From contig NZ_JSYP01000001.1 in NCBI RefSeq assembly GCF_000813005.1, positions 558,001 through 622,000 on the forward strand: 64,000 nucleotides of DNA, given 5' to 3'. The stretch comes from Flavobacterium sp. KMS (GTDB taxonomy: Bacteria > Bacteroidota > Bacteroidia > Flavobacteriales > Flavobacteriaceae). Positions within the stretch are counted from its first letter, which is position 1; each line of letters opens with the position of its first letter. Made by a program: the position numbers and the translations under genes. Below the pieces are notes generated by a model. That model saw only the letters and a program-made list of their open reading frames with translations. It searched no databases and was not told where the DNA came from. Below, in pieces: positions 7,367 to 17,071 of this stretch.

Positions 7367-9502
7367 ATGATTCCACAATTATTTGTAGAAAAAATCGATT
7401 TAGGTGATGGCAGAAGCATCACAATCGAGACAGGACGTTTAGCTAAACAAGCTGATGGTTCTGTAGTAGTAAGAATGGGCGATACGATGATACTTGCAAC
7501 AGCAGTATCTGCACGTAGCGCTAACCCAAATGTTGATTTTTTACCATTAACGGTAGATTATCGCGAAAAATTTGCAGCAGCTGGTCGTTTTCCAGGAGGT
7601 TTCTTCAAGAGAGAAGCTCGTCCAAGCGATAGCGAGGTATTAACGATGAGATTAGTTGACCGTGTTTTACGTCCGCTTTTCCCAGATGATTACCATGCTG
7701 AAACACAAGTTATGATTCAATTAATGTCTCATGACGAAACTGTTATGCCTGATGCATTAGCTGGTTTAGCTGCATCTGCAGCATTGGCAGTTTCAGATAT
7801 TCCTTTTTACAACTTAATTTCTGAAGTACGTGTTGCACGTATTGACGGAAAATTTGTAATTAACCCAAGTAGAGAAGACTTAGCAAAATCTGACATCGAC
7901 ATGATGATTGGAGCTTCTATGGACTCAGTTGCGATGGTTGAAGGAGAGATGAAAGAAATTTCAGAAGCTGAAATGGTAGAAGCAATTAAATTTGCTCACG
8001 AAGCTATTAAAGTTCAAATCCAAGCACAATTACGTTTACAAGCTGCTTTTGGTAAAAAAGAAATTCGTACTTACGAAGGTGAGAAAGAAAACGAAGAAAT
8101 TTACAAAAAAGTAAAAGCTGCAGCATACGATAAAATTTATGCTATTGCAAAAGTTGGTTCAGCTAAACACGAAAGAACTGCTGCATTTGCTGAAGTAAAA
8201 GAAGAAGTAAAAGCTTTATTTACTGAAGAAGAATTAGCTGCTGATGGAGATTTAGTTTCTAAATATTTCTACAAAACAAACAAAGAAGCTGTTCGTAACG
8301 TAGTATTAGAATTAGGTGTTCGTTTAGATGGTAGAAAAACAACAGATATCAGACCAATCTGGTGTGAAATTGATTATTTACCAAGAGTTCACGGTTCTTC
8401 TTTATTTACACGTGGAGAAACTCAAGCATTGGCTACAGTAACTTTAGGAACTTCTAGAGAAGCTAACCAAATTGATTCTCCATCTGAACAAGGTGAAGAG
8501 AAATTCTACTTACACTATAACTTCCCTCCTTTCTCAACTGGTGAAGCTAAACCTCTAAGAGGAACTTCAAGAAGAGAAGTTGGTCACGGTAACTTAGCTC
8601 AAAGAGCTTTAAAAAACATGATCCCTGCTGATTGCCCTTACACTATCCGTATTGTATCTGAGGTTTTAGAATCTAACGGTTCTTCTTCTATGGCTACAGT
8701 TTGTGCTGGAACAATGGCTTTGATGGATGCTGGAGTTCAAATGGTAAAACCAGTTTCTGGGATTGCTATGGGATTAATTACTGACGGTGATAAATTTGCT
8801 GTATTGTCTGATATTTTAGGTGATGAAGATCACTTAGGAGACATGGACTTTAAAGTAACTGGAACTGCAGACGGTATTACAGCTTGCCAGATGGATATTA
8901 AAATTGATGGTTTACGTTATGACATCATGGAGCAAGCTTTAGGGCAAGCACGTGAAGGACGTTTACACATTTTAGGAAAACTAACTGAAACTATTGCTGC
9001 TCCAAGAGCAGACGTTAAAGCGCATTCTCCAAAAATCATCACTAGAACTATTCCTGGAAACTTTATTGGAGCATTAATTGGACCTGGAGGAAAAGTAATT
9101 CAAGAATTACAAAAAGCTACTGGAACAACTATTGTAATCAACGAAGTTGATGAGCAAGGTGTTATCGAAATCTTAGGTACAGATCCTGCAGGAATTGAAG
9201 CTGTTTTAGCTAAAATTCAATCTATTACTTTCAAACCTCAAATGGGTGAAGCTTACGAAGTTAAAGTAATTAAAATGCTTGATTTTGGAGCTGTAGTAGA
9301 ATATACTGCTGCACCAGGAAACGAAGTTTTACTTCACGTATCTGAGCTAGCTTGGGAACGTACTGAAAATGTTACTGATGTAGTTAACATGGGAGACGTT
9401 TTTCAAGTTAAATACCTTGGACTTGATCCTAAAACAAGAAAAGAAAAAGTGTCAAGAAAAGCACTTCTTCCAAGACCTCCACGTGAGGAGAAAAAAGAGT
9501 AA
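7367..9502 (+). CDS. pnp: polyribonucleotide nucleotidyltransferase (PNPase)
   Basis: 711-residue phosphorolytic 3'-5' exoribonuclease. Two RNase PH-like domains are visible (about 10-235 and 315-550, with [12 protein letters not shown] in the first, and [17 protein letters not shown] and [11 protein letters not shown] in the second). A KH domain with GPGGK near residue 573 and an S1 domain (about 627-697) follow. It degrades mRNA and, with RNase partners, forms a degradosome in many bacteria. Length is typical. An imperfect hairpin in its leader suggests autoregulation, and a strong terminator follows. Confidence 0.98.
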   Translation: MIPQLFVEKIDLGDGRSITIETGRLAKQADGSVVVRMGDTMILATAVSARSANPNVDFLPLTVDYREKFAAAGRFPGGFFKREARPSDSEVLTMRLVDRVLRPLFPDDYHAETQVMIQLMSHDETVMPDALAGLAASAALAVSDIPFYNLISEVRVARIDGKFVINPSREDLAKSDIDMMIGASMDSVAMVEGEMKEISEAEMVEAIKFAHEAIKVQIQAQLRLQAAFGKKEIRTYEGEKENEEIYKKVKAAAYDKIYAIAKVGSAKHERTAAFAEVKEEVKALFTEEELAADGDLVSKYFYKTNKEAVRNVVLELGVRLDGRKTTDIRPIWCEIDYLPRVHGSSLFTRGETQALATVTLGTSREANQIDSPSEQGEEKFYLHYNFPPFSTGEAKPLRGTSRREVGHGNLAQRALKNMIPADCPYTIRIVSEVLESNGSSSMATVCAGTMALMDAGVQMVKPVSGIAMGLITDGDKFAVLSDILGDEDHLGDMDFKVTGTADGITACQMDIKIDGLRYDIMEQALGQAREGRLHILGKLTETIAAPRADVKAHSPKIITRTIPGNFIGALIGPGGKVIQELQKATGTTIVINEVDEQGVIEILGTDPAGIEAVLAKIQSITFKPQMGEAYEVKVIKMLDFGAVVEYTAAPGNEVLLHVSELAWERTENVTDVVNMGDVFQVKYLGLDPKTRKEKVSRKALLPRPPREEKKE

Positions 9503-9535
9503 TCAGATCTTAGTTTACTAAAGGTTTATTCATAG

Positions 9536-9571
9536 AAAACCCCAATTCATTTGCTTGAATTGGGGTTTTTC
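9536..9571 (+). terminator. rho-independent terminator after pnp
   Basis: Stem AAACCCCAATTCA (9537-9549) with TGAATTGGGGTTT (9556-9568), 6-nt loop and trailing T run, 34 bp after the pnp stop. Confidence 0.9.
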
Positions 9572-9631
9572 GTTTTAATTTAACACATCTAAATATTACA
9601 CAAAACTCATCCTGCAATCCATTTTAAACAA

Positions 9632-10234
9632 TTACCCATTAAACCATCTCTGCCTTTTAATTGTTTTTCCTTCCCGAATTAAATAAGCATGATAAGAACT
9701 CGGAACATCATGTGTCCATTTAGGTAAAAAATAAATGATCAGGTAAACATCAATATGCCCTACTATCCCAAAAAATACTGCAAGAAAAAAAGGAATTCCA
9801 GCATGACCAAAACCAACCATAGAGACAAATGCAACTAATAATGTTACTCCCCATAATTTAGATAAAATAGCATGCGTACATGTTTCTTTTCCGAATTTTA
9901 GAATACTAAAAACATACGTTAAACCTTCCATTATAAAAATTGAAATAATAGCATATTTATAGTCACGTATTATTTCTGGATTTAATAACCAAGTACACCA
10001 ACCCACGCAGAGCCAAAAAACTAAATCTACCTGACTATCCATGCGGCGTAATTTTTCTGACGAAACACCCACTTTACGAGCAATTATACCATCAAAAATA
10101 TCTGTCAACAAGCCCAATATCATCAACAAGACTAAAACCAATCTAACATAAGCAAAATTATTGTTTGCTATTGCAATCATTACAAAACCCAACATTAATC
10201 GAGTCATAATAAGCAAAAAAGGAACTTTTTTCAT
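9632..10234 (-). CDS. CDP-alcohol phosphatidyltransferase family membrane protein
   Basis: 200-residue integral-membrane enzyme with about six hydrophobic segments. The CDP-alcohol phosphotransferase motif is present near residues 42-70: DIFDGIIAR followed by eight residues, then RRMDSQVD, giving all four metal-binding aspartates. The usual glycine of the motif (DGxxARx8G) is a leucine here (SEKLRRMD). Such enzymes make phospholipids such as phosphatidylglycerophosphate or phosphatidylserine; the acceptor alcohol cannot be told. It begins 4 bp after the surface-repeat gene, so the two form an operon, an unusual pairing for a housekeeping lipid enzyme. Confidence 0.85.
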   Translation of the reverse strand: MKKVPFLLIMTRLMLGFVMIAIANNNFAYVRLVLVLLMILGLLTDIFDGIIARKVGVSSEKLRRMDSQVDLVFWLCVGWCTWLLNPEIIRDYKYAIISIFIMEGLTYVFSILKFGKETCTHAILSKLWGVTLLVAFVSMVGFGHAGIPFFLAVFFGIVGHIDVYLIIYFLPKWTHDVPSSYHAYLIREGKTIKRQRWFNG

Positions 10235-10238
10235 GATT

Positions 10239-10985
10239 CTACCAATTTAAAAAAGGCATTGTCCTTTTATTATTCACATTCCAAAGCCCTAACTGAAAAC
10301 CTTTAGAATTTGATTTATTAAAAACACCTATCTGTAACCCTTTATTAATTCTAGCCTTATTAAAAACGCCAACATGCAAACCGTTCAACTGATATGATTT
10401 GTTGTAAACACCAATCGCAGAACCTGCTAAATTATTATTTGCACTATACAATCCTATTGAAATTCCATTCTGATTATCTGCAATTGTACCCAAAACAGTA
10501 ACCGAAAGTCCGTTAAAATTATTGAATTTGTTTCCTGCAGAAATATTTAATCCATTCATACTGGTGGTTGTAAAAAAACATCCGGAACTAACATTCAAAC
10601 CATTCAATTTTAAATAAGGCGTATAATTCATGTTTTTAATTTTATAATCTTCTTCAGTAGATTTTAAAGCATCTTCTTTTTTATGATTTTCGATTGCTTT
10701 ATCAATATACATTAAACACATAAAAGCATATAAAGCTCCAGCAGCTGGCGCCGGGTTTGCTTCTATATTTATCCCATTAATTGTTTGAGACTTTATATGT
10801 CTATTTTCAACATGTCCAACCCCAAGAGCTAATCCGTTTACTTTATTTACTTTTTTAGAAATTGGAGATAGGCTAAAAATTTTCGAGTGTGGCGCAATAG
10901 AATCAATAGTCTGAATTCTAATTGTATCCTGAGCATATATTCCTCCAAAACCAAATAATAAGGATACCAAAATTGATGTTTTCAT
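10239..10985 (-). CDS. secreted protein with GL-x-GxxN surface repeats (LA_2272-like)
   Basis: 248-residue exported protein with a signal peptide (cleavage near IYAQ, residue 19). From about residue 135 it consists of short repeats of the type NGLNISAGN, NGISIGLYS, NGLHVGVFN, KGLQIGVFN, GFQLGLWN, each about 20 residues, resembling the LA_2272 surface-repeat family and probably forming a beta-solenoid or barrel. Function is unknown. It is transcribed divergently from the HTH regulator at 11089 and the intervening 103 bp contain an inverted repeat, which suggests that regulator controls it. Confidence 0.7.
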   Translation of the reverse strand: MKTSILVSLLFGFGGIYAQDTIRIQTIDSIAPHSKIFSLSPISKKVNKVNGLALGVGHVENRHIKSQTINGINIEANPAPAAGALYAFMCLMYIDKAIENHKKEDALKSTEEDYKIKNMNYTPYLKLNGLNVSSGCFFTTTSMNGLNISAGNKFNNFNGLSVTVLGTIADNQNGISIGLYSANNNLAGSAIGVYNKSYQLNGLHVGVFNKARINKGLQIGVFNKSNSKGFQLGLWNVNNKRTMPFLNW

Positions 10986-11020
10986 AAATCATTATTTTAA
11001 AATTTCAAGACAAACCTATC

Positions 11021-11083
11021 GCAATAATCACATATAAATTTGCTTAAAACAATAAAACTATTTCTTATATTTGTGATTATCGC
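11021..11083. promoter_or_regulatory. palindromic divergent promoter/operator region
   Basis: Left arm 11021-11036 (GCAATAATCACATATA) and right arm 11066-11083 (reverse complement GCGATAATCACAAATATA) form an inverted repeat between the divergent genes. The right arm contains a perfect -7 box TATATTTG (11066-11073) for the HTH gene, with TTG at 11040-11042, 23 bp upstream. The left arm carries a similar box facing the other way. The shared TGATTATnGC just after each box is a candidate operator half-site. Confidence 0.6.
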
Positions 11084-11088
11084 AAATT

Positions 11089-12051
11089 ATGAAATATCAA
11101 GAATCATTTCTAAAAGCAATTAGAAGTAAAGTTTCTAAGTCAGCTTCTTTAATAGATGAAGTCGCCTCTGTTTTAGAGATTAGCTATGATGCATCACACC
11201 GAAGAATATCCGAAAAAAGTAAATTTTCGATAGACGAAACCATTAAACTTGCAGATCATTTTAATATTTCGTTAGATAATTTATTTTCAAAAAAAGAAAA
11301 AGTTATTGTTGAAAAAACAATTGAAATAGAGACATTAAAAGATATGCTTCAGTATTTCAAAACTTCAGCAGAACAAATTGAATTTTTAACCAAAAATCCA
11401 AAAACTACTCTTTTTTATTCCGCCAAGGATATTCCGTTATTCTATTTTATGGAAGGAACTATCTTATCAAAATTCAAAGCTTTTGTATGGCTGAATCTTT
11501 TAAATACTAAACAGAAGAAAGTTACTTTTGAAAATTTTGTAATCGAAGAGTCCTTTACAGAATACATGCAAAAATTGAAAAATGTTTATGAAAACGCTAT
11601 TGTAAATGAGATATGGAATGACACCACTATAAACAGTAGCCTGCAGCAAATTTTATATTTTTATGAAGCTGGTTTACTTAATCTTAAAAATGCAAATGCA
11701 CTATGTAAAGACTTAAAAAGGATCATTAATTCTATTCAGGAAAAAGGCAATAAACCAAATTCTAATTTCACTATATACTACAACGAGTTAATATTATTAA
11801 ACAATAATATGCTCATAGAAACCGAAGAAAAACTAACCATGTTTGTTCCTTATACCTTACTCGGTTATTTTATTACTGATAATGTAGATAGTTGCAAAAA
11901 CGTACATCAATTCTTTAAGCAGCAAATTATCAACTCAAAGTCTTTGGGCGCTTCGGGAATCAAAGAGCAAAATTCATTCTACAATCGAGCCAATCGAAAA
12001 ATAGATTATTATGTAGAAAAAATAAATTCTCAGGTAGACCTATTGTTTTAA
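11089..12051 (+). CDS. helix-turn-helix transcriptional regulator
   Basis: 320-residue protein. Residues about 5-65 resemble a small HTH domain (SLIDEVASVLEISYDASHRRIS, then FSIDETIKLADHFNISLDNLF), of the type that reads like an XRE-related fold. The remaining 250 residues are helical, have no recognised enzymatic motif and probably form a sensor or dimerisation domain. It is divergent from the surface-repeat gene and very close to its own promoter (start codon 15 bp after the -7 box), so autoregulation through the palindrome is likely. Confidence 0.7.
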   Translation: MKYQESFLKAIRSKVSKSASLIDEVASVLEISYDASHRRISEKSKFSIDETIKLADHFNISLDNLFSKKEKVIVEKTIEIETLKDMLQYFKTSAEQIEFLTKNPKTTLFYSAKDIPLFYFMEGTILSKFKAFVWLNLLNTKQKKVTFENFVIEESFTEYMQKLKNVYENAIVNEIWNDTTINSSLQQILYFYEAGLLNLKNANALCKDLKRIINSIQEKGNKPNSNFTIYYNELILLNNNMLIETEEKLTMFVPYTLLGYFITDNVDSCKNVHQFFKQQIINSKSLGASGIKEQNSFYNRANRKIDYYVEKINSQVDLLF

Positions 12052-12136
12052 AGGAATAATTGATTTTTTTATTTTTTGCAATAGCTATTATATTACTATT
12101 TAACACATTTACGTGATATTTATAACATTTTTTTAA

Positions 12137-12144
12137 TACTTTTG
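12137..12144 (+). promoter_or_regulatory. -7 promoter box (TACTTTTG) before the 12184 gene
   Basis: Exact TAnnTTTG match. It overlaps the most upstream possible TTG start codon (12142) of the following gene, which argues that translation starts further downstream. Confidence 0.5.
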
Positions 12145-12183
12145 AAATTAAGCAAGAAATTAACTTTATATCAAAAGATACAG

Positions 12184-12942
12184 TTGAAAAATTCCCAAAA
12201 CAAACTAACATTACTATTACTAGGCGTTATCATAAGCATTAATGCTTTACATTCTCAAACAAACAAAGAAACTTCTATATATAATTTGTTTGATAAAGCC
12301 ATAGGTAAAGAAAATTTAGCAATATACAATGGCTCACGCCATGTGAACTATTACAGAACAATAGATAACAGCCATAGTTATTATTTTTCAAATAACTTTA
12401 GTATTGGAAATCTTAACTATGAAGGTCAAAACTATAATAACCTTGATCTTAAATACGATGTTAATAATGATGTTCTGGTCTTAAAAGCCACTGGCGAATT
12501 TGACTACCTAGGAATTAATGTTATAAAAGAAAAAACAGCTAGTTTTAGCATTAATAATAAAAATTTTATTAATGTAAACTACAACAATCCTACATGTCCA
12601 GACTACATGAATGGTTATTATCAAGAAATTATTTATTCTCCAGATGATGTTCTTTATATTAAACATCATAAAAACAGAGGAAAGATTATTGATAATAAAA
12701 GAATTTCTGATGTAGCTAACCAAAATACATTTGATGAATTTATTGAGAAGAATGATTTTATCCTAAAACACAAAGGCAACTATTATAAAATAAGTTCCAA
12801 AAGTGATATTATCAAAATATTTCCCGAGTCTAAAAGTAAAATAAAAAATTATTACAATAACTATTCTCAGTTAGAGGAATCGGATAAGAAAATTTTCATT
12901 GAAAATCTAATAAAAGAAATCAACAGTACTCCCTCTAACTAA
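12184..12942 (+). CDS. hypothetical secreted protein at head of TonB-receptor/DUF4249 cluster
   Basis: About 252 residues, not recognised. There is no ATG near the N-terminus. The TTG at 12184 is preferred over the TTG at 12142 because it gives a compact signal peptide (KNSQNKLTLLLLGVIISI, cleavage near LHSQ) and because the upstream codon lies inside the -7 box. The mature protein is rich in Asn, Tyr and Ile, with no motif seen apart from a CPDYMNGYY segment; two Cys at most. It lies 16 bp before the TonB receptor and is presumably part of the same outer-membrane system. Confidence 0.65.
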   Translation: MKNSQNKLTLLLLGVIISINALHSQTNKETSIYNLFDKAIGKENLAIYNGSRHVNYYRTIDNSHSYYFSNNFSIGNLNYEGQNYNNLDLKYDVNNDVLVLKATGEFDYLGINVIKEKTASFSINNKNFINVNYNNPTCPDYMNGYYQEIIYSPDDVLYIKHHKNRGKIIDNKRISDVANQNTFDEFIEKNDFILKHKGNYYKISSKSDIIKIFPESKSKIKNYYNNYSQLEESDKKIFIENLIKEINSTPSN

Positions 12943-12958
12943 TGTATTCAATTAAAAA

Positions 12959-15739
12959 ATGAGAAAAATTATACTAACCCTATTTTTATTAACTTTTCAT
13001 GCGTTATCATTTAGTCAAGAAAAAGGAAATAAAATATCCATTGAATTTAATAACGTTGATTTAAAAACTGCATTAGAGAAAATTGAAAAAACTACAGATT
13101 ATAAATTTTATTTTGATACAAATTGGCTTAATACTGTTGATGCCGTCTTAATTAATAAAAATTATGTAAATACTTCGGTTGAAGATATATTAGATAATCT
13201 TTTTGAGAAGACTAATCTGAATTATTTTATTTCTGACAAAAAAATAATTCTAACAAAAAACAGCATCATTCACAATTCGCTACCCAACGATTATTTTGGG
13301 TCTTCATCAACTCCACAAATAGATAAAACTGAAAATAAAGACTCTGCAAAACCAATATTTCATCAACAATATGATACAATAATACACAACAATATTAATT
13401 CTGGCATAACTTACATTGGTAAAGAAAAAAAGGGAGGAGAATTAAAATCATATACTCTTTCTGGTTTTATAAAAAATGAAAAAACAAAAAAACCTCTTTC
13501 TAACGTAACGATTAGAATACGCGATAAAAACACAAACACAGTTACCAATAATGAAGGATACTACACTATTGAAGTTCCTTATGGTCTTAATTATATTGAA
13601 ATAGAATCAATCAATCACAGAAAAAATACGGAGACTGTCATGATTTATGGCAATGGTAAACTAGACGTAATTCTTTATGAAAACATAAATGAATTAGATG
13701 AAGTTGTTATAAAGAAAAACGCAAATAAAAACGTAAAAAATGTCATTGCTGGAGTTTCTACTATAGATGTAGAAGGAATAAAGAATGTTCCTCTAGTTCT
13801 TGGAGAAAGAGACATTTTTAGAGTAGCTACAACTTTACCCGGAATAAAAACTACTGGAGAAGGTTCTGCTGGTTTCAATGTTAGAGGAGGTAAAGATGAT
13901 CAAAATCTTATCCTTTTAGATAATGCCGTTTTATATAATACATCTCATTTTTTAGGATTTTTCTCTGCAGTCAATCCTTATACTACCAGTAAAGTAGATA
14001 TTTATAAAGGAAGTATTCCTGCTCGATTTGGAGGCAGACTATCGTCTGTTTTTGACATTACAACAAAAAATGGTAATCCGGAAAAATTTTCTGGAGAAGG
14101 AGGAATTGGATCTGTAACAAGTAATCTTTCTATAGGAACTCCTGTTATAAAAAATAAATCTAGCTTGTTAGTTGGTGTAAGAGCTACTTATTCTGAGTGG
14201 ATTTTGAAAAAAATAGATAATGAATCTTTAAATAATAGCCAAGCAGCATTTTTTGATGGTATTCTAAAATACAATCATAAAATAAATACCAACAATACTA
14301 TTGAATCTACCTTGTATTATAGCAAAGATCGTTTTAGTATCTCTTCAGATTCTGTTTATAAATATAGTAATGCTCTAATTTCATTAAAATGGAACCATGC
14401 ATTTAACAACAAAAGTAAAGCTGACTTAATTTTTACAAATAGCGAATACAAATTCAATATCGACTATGATAATGGAGGAATGAATTCTTTTGATTACGGT
14501 TATAAATTAAATGAAACTCAAGTTATATTAAATGGTAATTATACACCAAATAATAAGCATGCTTTTAATTATGGAGTTTCAAGCAAACTCTATAATGTTG
14601 AACCTGGATATCTCAACCCAAAAAATCCCAACTCTACATTAATTCCAATAACTATAGCTGACGAAAAAGCAGTAGAATCTGCTGTTTATATTTCGGAAAA
14701 TTATAATCTAAGCGAAAAAATATTGGTTAGTATGGGACTGCGTTATTCTACATATTCAGCACTAGGAGAATCAACACAAAGAATTTATGGAGACAATACT
14801 CCTGTTAATGATAATACCGTTACAGGTACTCAATATTACAAAAAAAATGAAGTAATTAAGACTTACGGCGGATTTGAACCCAGACTAGCAGTACGTTATT
14901 TATTTACTGATGATTTCTCTGTAAAGGCAAGCTATGACAAAACTTACCAATACATTCATCTATTAACAAATAACACTACTCAATCACCTACAGATGCATG
15001 GAAGTTATCTGGCTTACACATTGCGCCACAAGATGCTCAACAATTCTCATTAGGTTTTTATAAAAATCTTGATAATGATAATATTGAGCTTAGTTTGGAG
15101 GGGTATTATAAAAAATCTAACAACTTACTAGATTATAAAGTTGGAGCCGATTTAGTCTTAAACAAAAACACAGAAACACAATTATTACAAGGTGAAGGGA
15201 AAGCTTATGGAATTGAATTGTTACTTAAAAAAAATGCAGGAAAACTTAATGGTTGGTTAGGATATACCTATTCACGTACTTTTATAAAATTAGACACTCA
15301 GTTTAATGAGGAAAAAGTAAACAACGGAGATTATTTTCCAACAAATTTTGATAAACCTCATGAGATAAGTGCTGTATTAAATTATAAATTCACGAAGAGA
15401 TATAGCATATCAAGTAATTTTGTATATCAATCAGGAAGACCAATCACCTACCCTATTGGAAGCTATATGTACAATGGGATGGAATATACTGTATATAGTG
15501 ACCGAAATAAATATAGAATACCAGACTATTATCGATTGGATATTGGTTTTAATATCGAAGGAAATCATAAAATCAAAAAATTAACGCATAGTTTCTGGAA
15601 CATATCTATCTATAATGTATTAGGAAGAAACAATCCATATTCTATCTTTTTTGTAACAGCAAATGGAGAAATTAAAGCATACAAAACCTCCATTTTTTCT
15701 GTTCCTATTCCTACGATAACTTATAATATTAAATTTTAA
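12959..15739 (+). CDS. TonB-dependent receptor with STN and CarboxypepD_reg-like domains
   Basis: 926-residue outer-membrane receptor. Order of parts: signal peptide (1-19, SFSQ), an STN secretin/TonB short N-terminal domain (about 22-100, KISIEFNNVDLKTALEKIE start), a spacer, a CarboxypepD_reg-like domain (about 165-240, GFIKNEKTKKPLSNVTIRI), plug (about 255-370, with GFNVRGGKDDQNLILLD) and a 22-strand-type barrel to the C-terminal IKF. STN domains usually signal to a FecR/FecI pair, but none is adjacent. The next genes encode DUF4249 lipoproteins, the typical partner of this receptor class. Substrate unknown. Confidence 0.9.
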   Translation: MRKIILTLFLLTFHALSFSQEKGNKISIEFNNVDLKTALEKIEKTTDYKFYFDTNWLNTVDAVLINKNYVNTSVEDILDNLFEKTNLNYFISDKKIILTKNSIIHNSLPNDYFGSSSTPQIDKTENKDSAKPIFHQQYDTIIHNNINSGITYIGKEKKGGELKSYTLSGFIKNEKTKKPLSNVTIRIRDKNTNTVTNNEGYYTIEVPYGLNYIEIESINHRKNTETVMIYGNGKLDVILYENINELDEVVIKKNANKNVKNVIAGVSTIDVEGIKNVPLVLGERDIFRVATTLPGIKTTGEGSAGFNVRGGKDDQNLILLDNAVLYNTSHFLGFFSAVNPYTTSKVDIYKGSIPARFGGRLSSVFDITTKNGNPEKFSGEGGIGSVTSNLSIGTPVIKNKSSLLVGVRATYSEWILKKIDNESLNNSQAAFFDGILKYNHKINTNNTIESTLYYSKDRFSISSDSVYKYSNALISLKWNHAFNNKSKADLIFTNSEYKFNIDYDNGGMNSFDYGYKLNETQVILNGNYTPNNKHAFNYGVSSKLYNVEPGYLNPKNPNSTLIPITIADEKAVESAVYISENYNLSEKILVSMGLRYSTYSALGESTQRIYGDNTPVNDNTVTGTQYYKKNEVIKTYGGFEPRLAVRYLFTDDFSVKASYDKTYQYIHLLTNNTTQSPTDAWKLSGLHIAPQDAQQFSLGFYKNLDNDNIELSLEGYYKKSNNLLDYKVGADLVLNKNTETQLLQGEGKAYGIELLLKKNAGKLNGWLGYTYSRTFIKLDTQFNEEKVNNGDYFPTNFDKPHEISAVLNYKFTKRYSISSNFVYQSGRPITYPIGSYMYNGMEYTVYSDRNKYRIPDYYRLDIGFNIEGNHKIKKLTHSFWNISIYNVLGRNNPYSIFFVTANGEIKAYKTSIFSVPIPTITYNIKF

Positions 15740-15742
15740 CAA

Positions 15743-16960
15743 ATGAAACTAAGAATCCTAGATATTAGATACTTATACAAGTCATTTGTTTTTATACTTC
15801 TTTGTCTTACTATAAGTAGTTGTACGGAACAGTATGCCTTTAAAACGAGTACATTCGAAAATATACTTGTTATTCAGGCAAACATTACAAATGAATATAA
15901 AAAGCAAGAAATAAAAATTTCCAGATCTTATCGTTTTGAAGAAAATGGACCAACTAACGAAGAAGGTGCTACTGTGTATGTAACCGATAATGATAATAAT
16001 AGCTATCAATTTGGCTTTGAAAAAATATCAGGTTTATATGTTTCAAATAGCGAATTTAAGGCAGTTCCGGAAAAAACATATCAATTAAACGTTATCACAA
16101 AAGAAGGAAAATCATACTCTTCATCAGTTCAGTCTTTAACACCTGTAAGCGAAATTCAGGTAGAACCAAAGGTAGCAACTATCAATGGAGAAAAAGGAGT
16201 GCAAATAGTTGTGAGTAGCTATGATCCAGATGCAAAAACAAAATTTTACAGATACGAATATGATGAAACATATAAGGTAATAGCACCAAACTGGAAACCT
16301 GTTAAGCTTATTGTAGCTCCATATACAACAAATGGTCATCCTGATTTTTTGGTTGTTCCCAGAACAGAAGAAGCCAGAATATGTTATACTACAAAAAAAT
16401 CTGATGATTTATTTTTACTAAATACTGTAGGTTTAAGCGAAGATCGAATTAATTATCCGATACGTTTTATAGAGATCAAAAATCCTATTCTTAACGAACG
16501 ATACAGTATTATAGTACGCCAGTATGTGCAGAATTTAGAATCTTATGCATATTATAAAACATTAAAAAGTTTGTCAACTAACAAAAGTATCTTCTCACAA
16601 GTTCAGCCTGGATTTAACTACGGTAATTTAAAATCAAATGATGATCCTAGTGAAAAAATAATTGGCTTCTTTGAAGTATCATCAATTTCATCAAAAAGAA
16701 TTTTCTTTAATTTTAGAGACCTCTTTATAGACGATCAATATCCCCCATATTATTTCAAATGCGAAACTAGCATATACAGAAACTGTTGGGACCCTCAAAT
16801 AACATGTAGAGGTCCAAAAATATTTTCTTTAGTTGCTGGATCTGGAACGGAAGAAGTATATTACGGAACTGACAAAGAAAACTTTATATTTACAACCGCA
16901 CCTTGTGGAGATTGCACCAAAATTTCATCAAACATCAGGCCTTTATTTTGGATAGATTAA
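15743..16960 (+). CDS. DUF4249 lipoprotein, copy 1
   Basis: 405-residue outer-membrane lipoprotein of the DUF4249 family, starting 3 bp after the receptor stop. The lipobox is at TISSC (Cys27), followed by TEQYAFKTSTFENILVIQ. DUF4249 proteins regularly accompany TonB receptors and probably act at the cell surface as a lid or substrate-binding partner, by analogy with SusD; this is inference. Conserved late Cys pairs (CWDPQITC, CGDC) could form disulfides. It is closely similar over its whole length to the next gene and represents a tandem duplication. Confidence 0.85.
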   Translation: MKLRILDIRYLYKSFVFILLCLTISSCTEQYAFKTSTFENILVIQANITNEYKKQEIKISRSYRFEENGPTNEEGATVYVTDNDNNSYQFGFEKISGLYVSNSEFKAVPEKTYQLNVITKEGKSYSSSVQSLTPVSEIQVEPKVATINGEKGVQIVVSSYDPDAKTKFYRYEYDETYKVIAPNWKPVKLIVAPYTTNGHPDFLVVPRTEEARICYTTKKSDDLFLLNTVGLSEDRINYPIRFIEIKNPILNERYSIIVRQYVQNLESYAYYKTLKSLSTNKSIFSQVQPGFNYGNLKSNDDPSEKIIGFFEVSSISSKRIFFNFRDLFIDDQYPPYYFKCETSIYRNCWDPQITCRGPKIFSLVAGSGTEEVYYGTDKENFIFTTAPCGDCTKISSNIRPLFWID

Positions 16961-17071
16961 ATAATGCATTCAAAAATGGATAGCAAATCATAGACTGTTA
17001 TCTCACAAAATAACTCATTAAATAAAAATGAGATTAAAACACATAATATTAAATTTCAACAGTCAAAGCAA
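16961..17071 (+). other. junction between tandem DUF4249 copies with apparent remnants of flanking genes
   Basis: The spacer holds two recognisable pieces. Around 17006-17034 it resembles the early part of the plug-domain gene (compare 18351-18379; shared core CATTAAATAAAAATG). Around 17043-17060 it reads AATATTAAATTTCAAC, almost the last bases of the TonB receptor gene (15724-15740). The order plug-start then receptor-end is what remains if a receptor-DUF4249-plug unit was duplicated in tandem and the middle then deleted. Confidence 0.45.

Noticed and set aside
12142..12183. More upstream TTG start for the secreted hypothetical protein
   Set aside because: The codon lies inside the TACTTTTG -7 box, so it would not be transcribed as a start; TTG 12184 also gives a better signal peptide.
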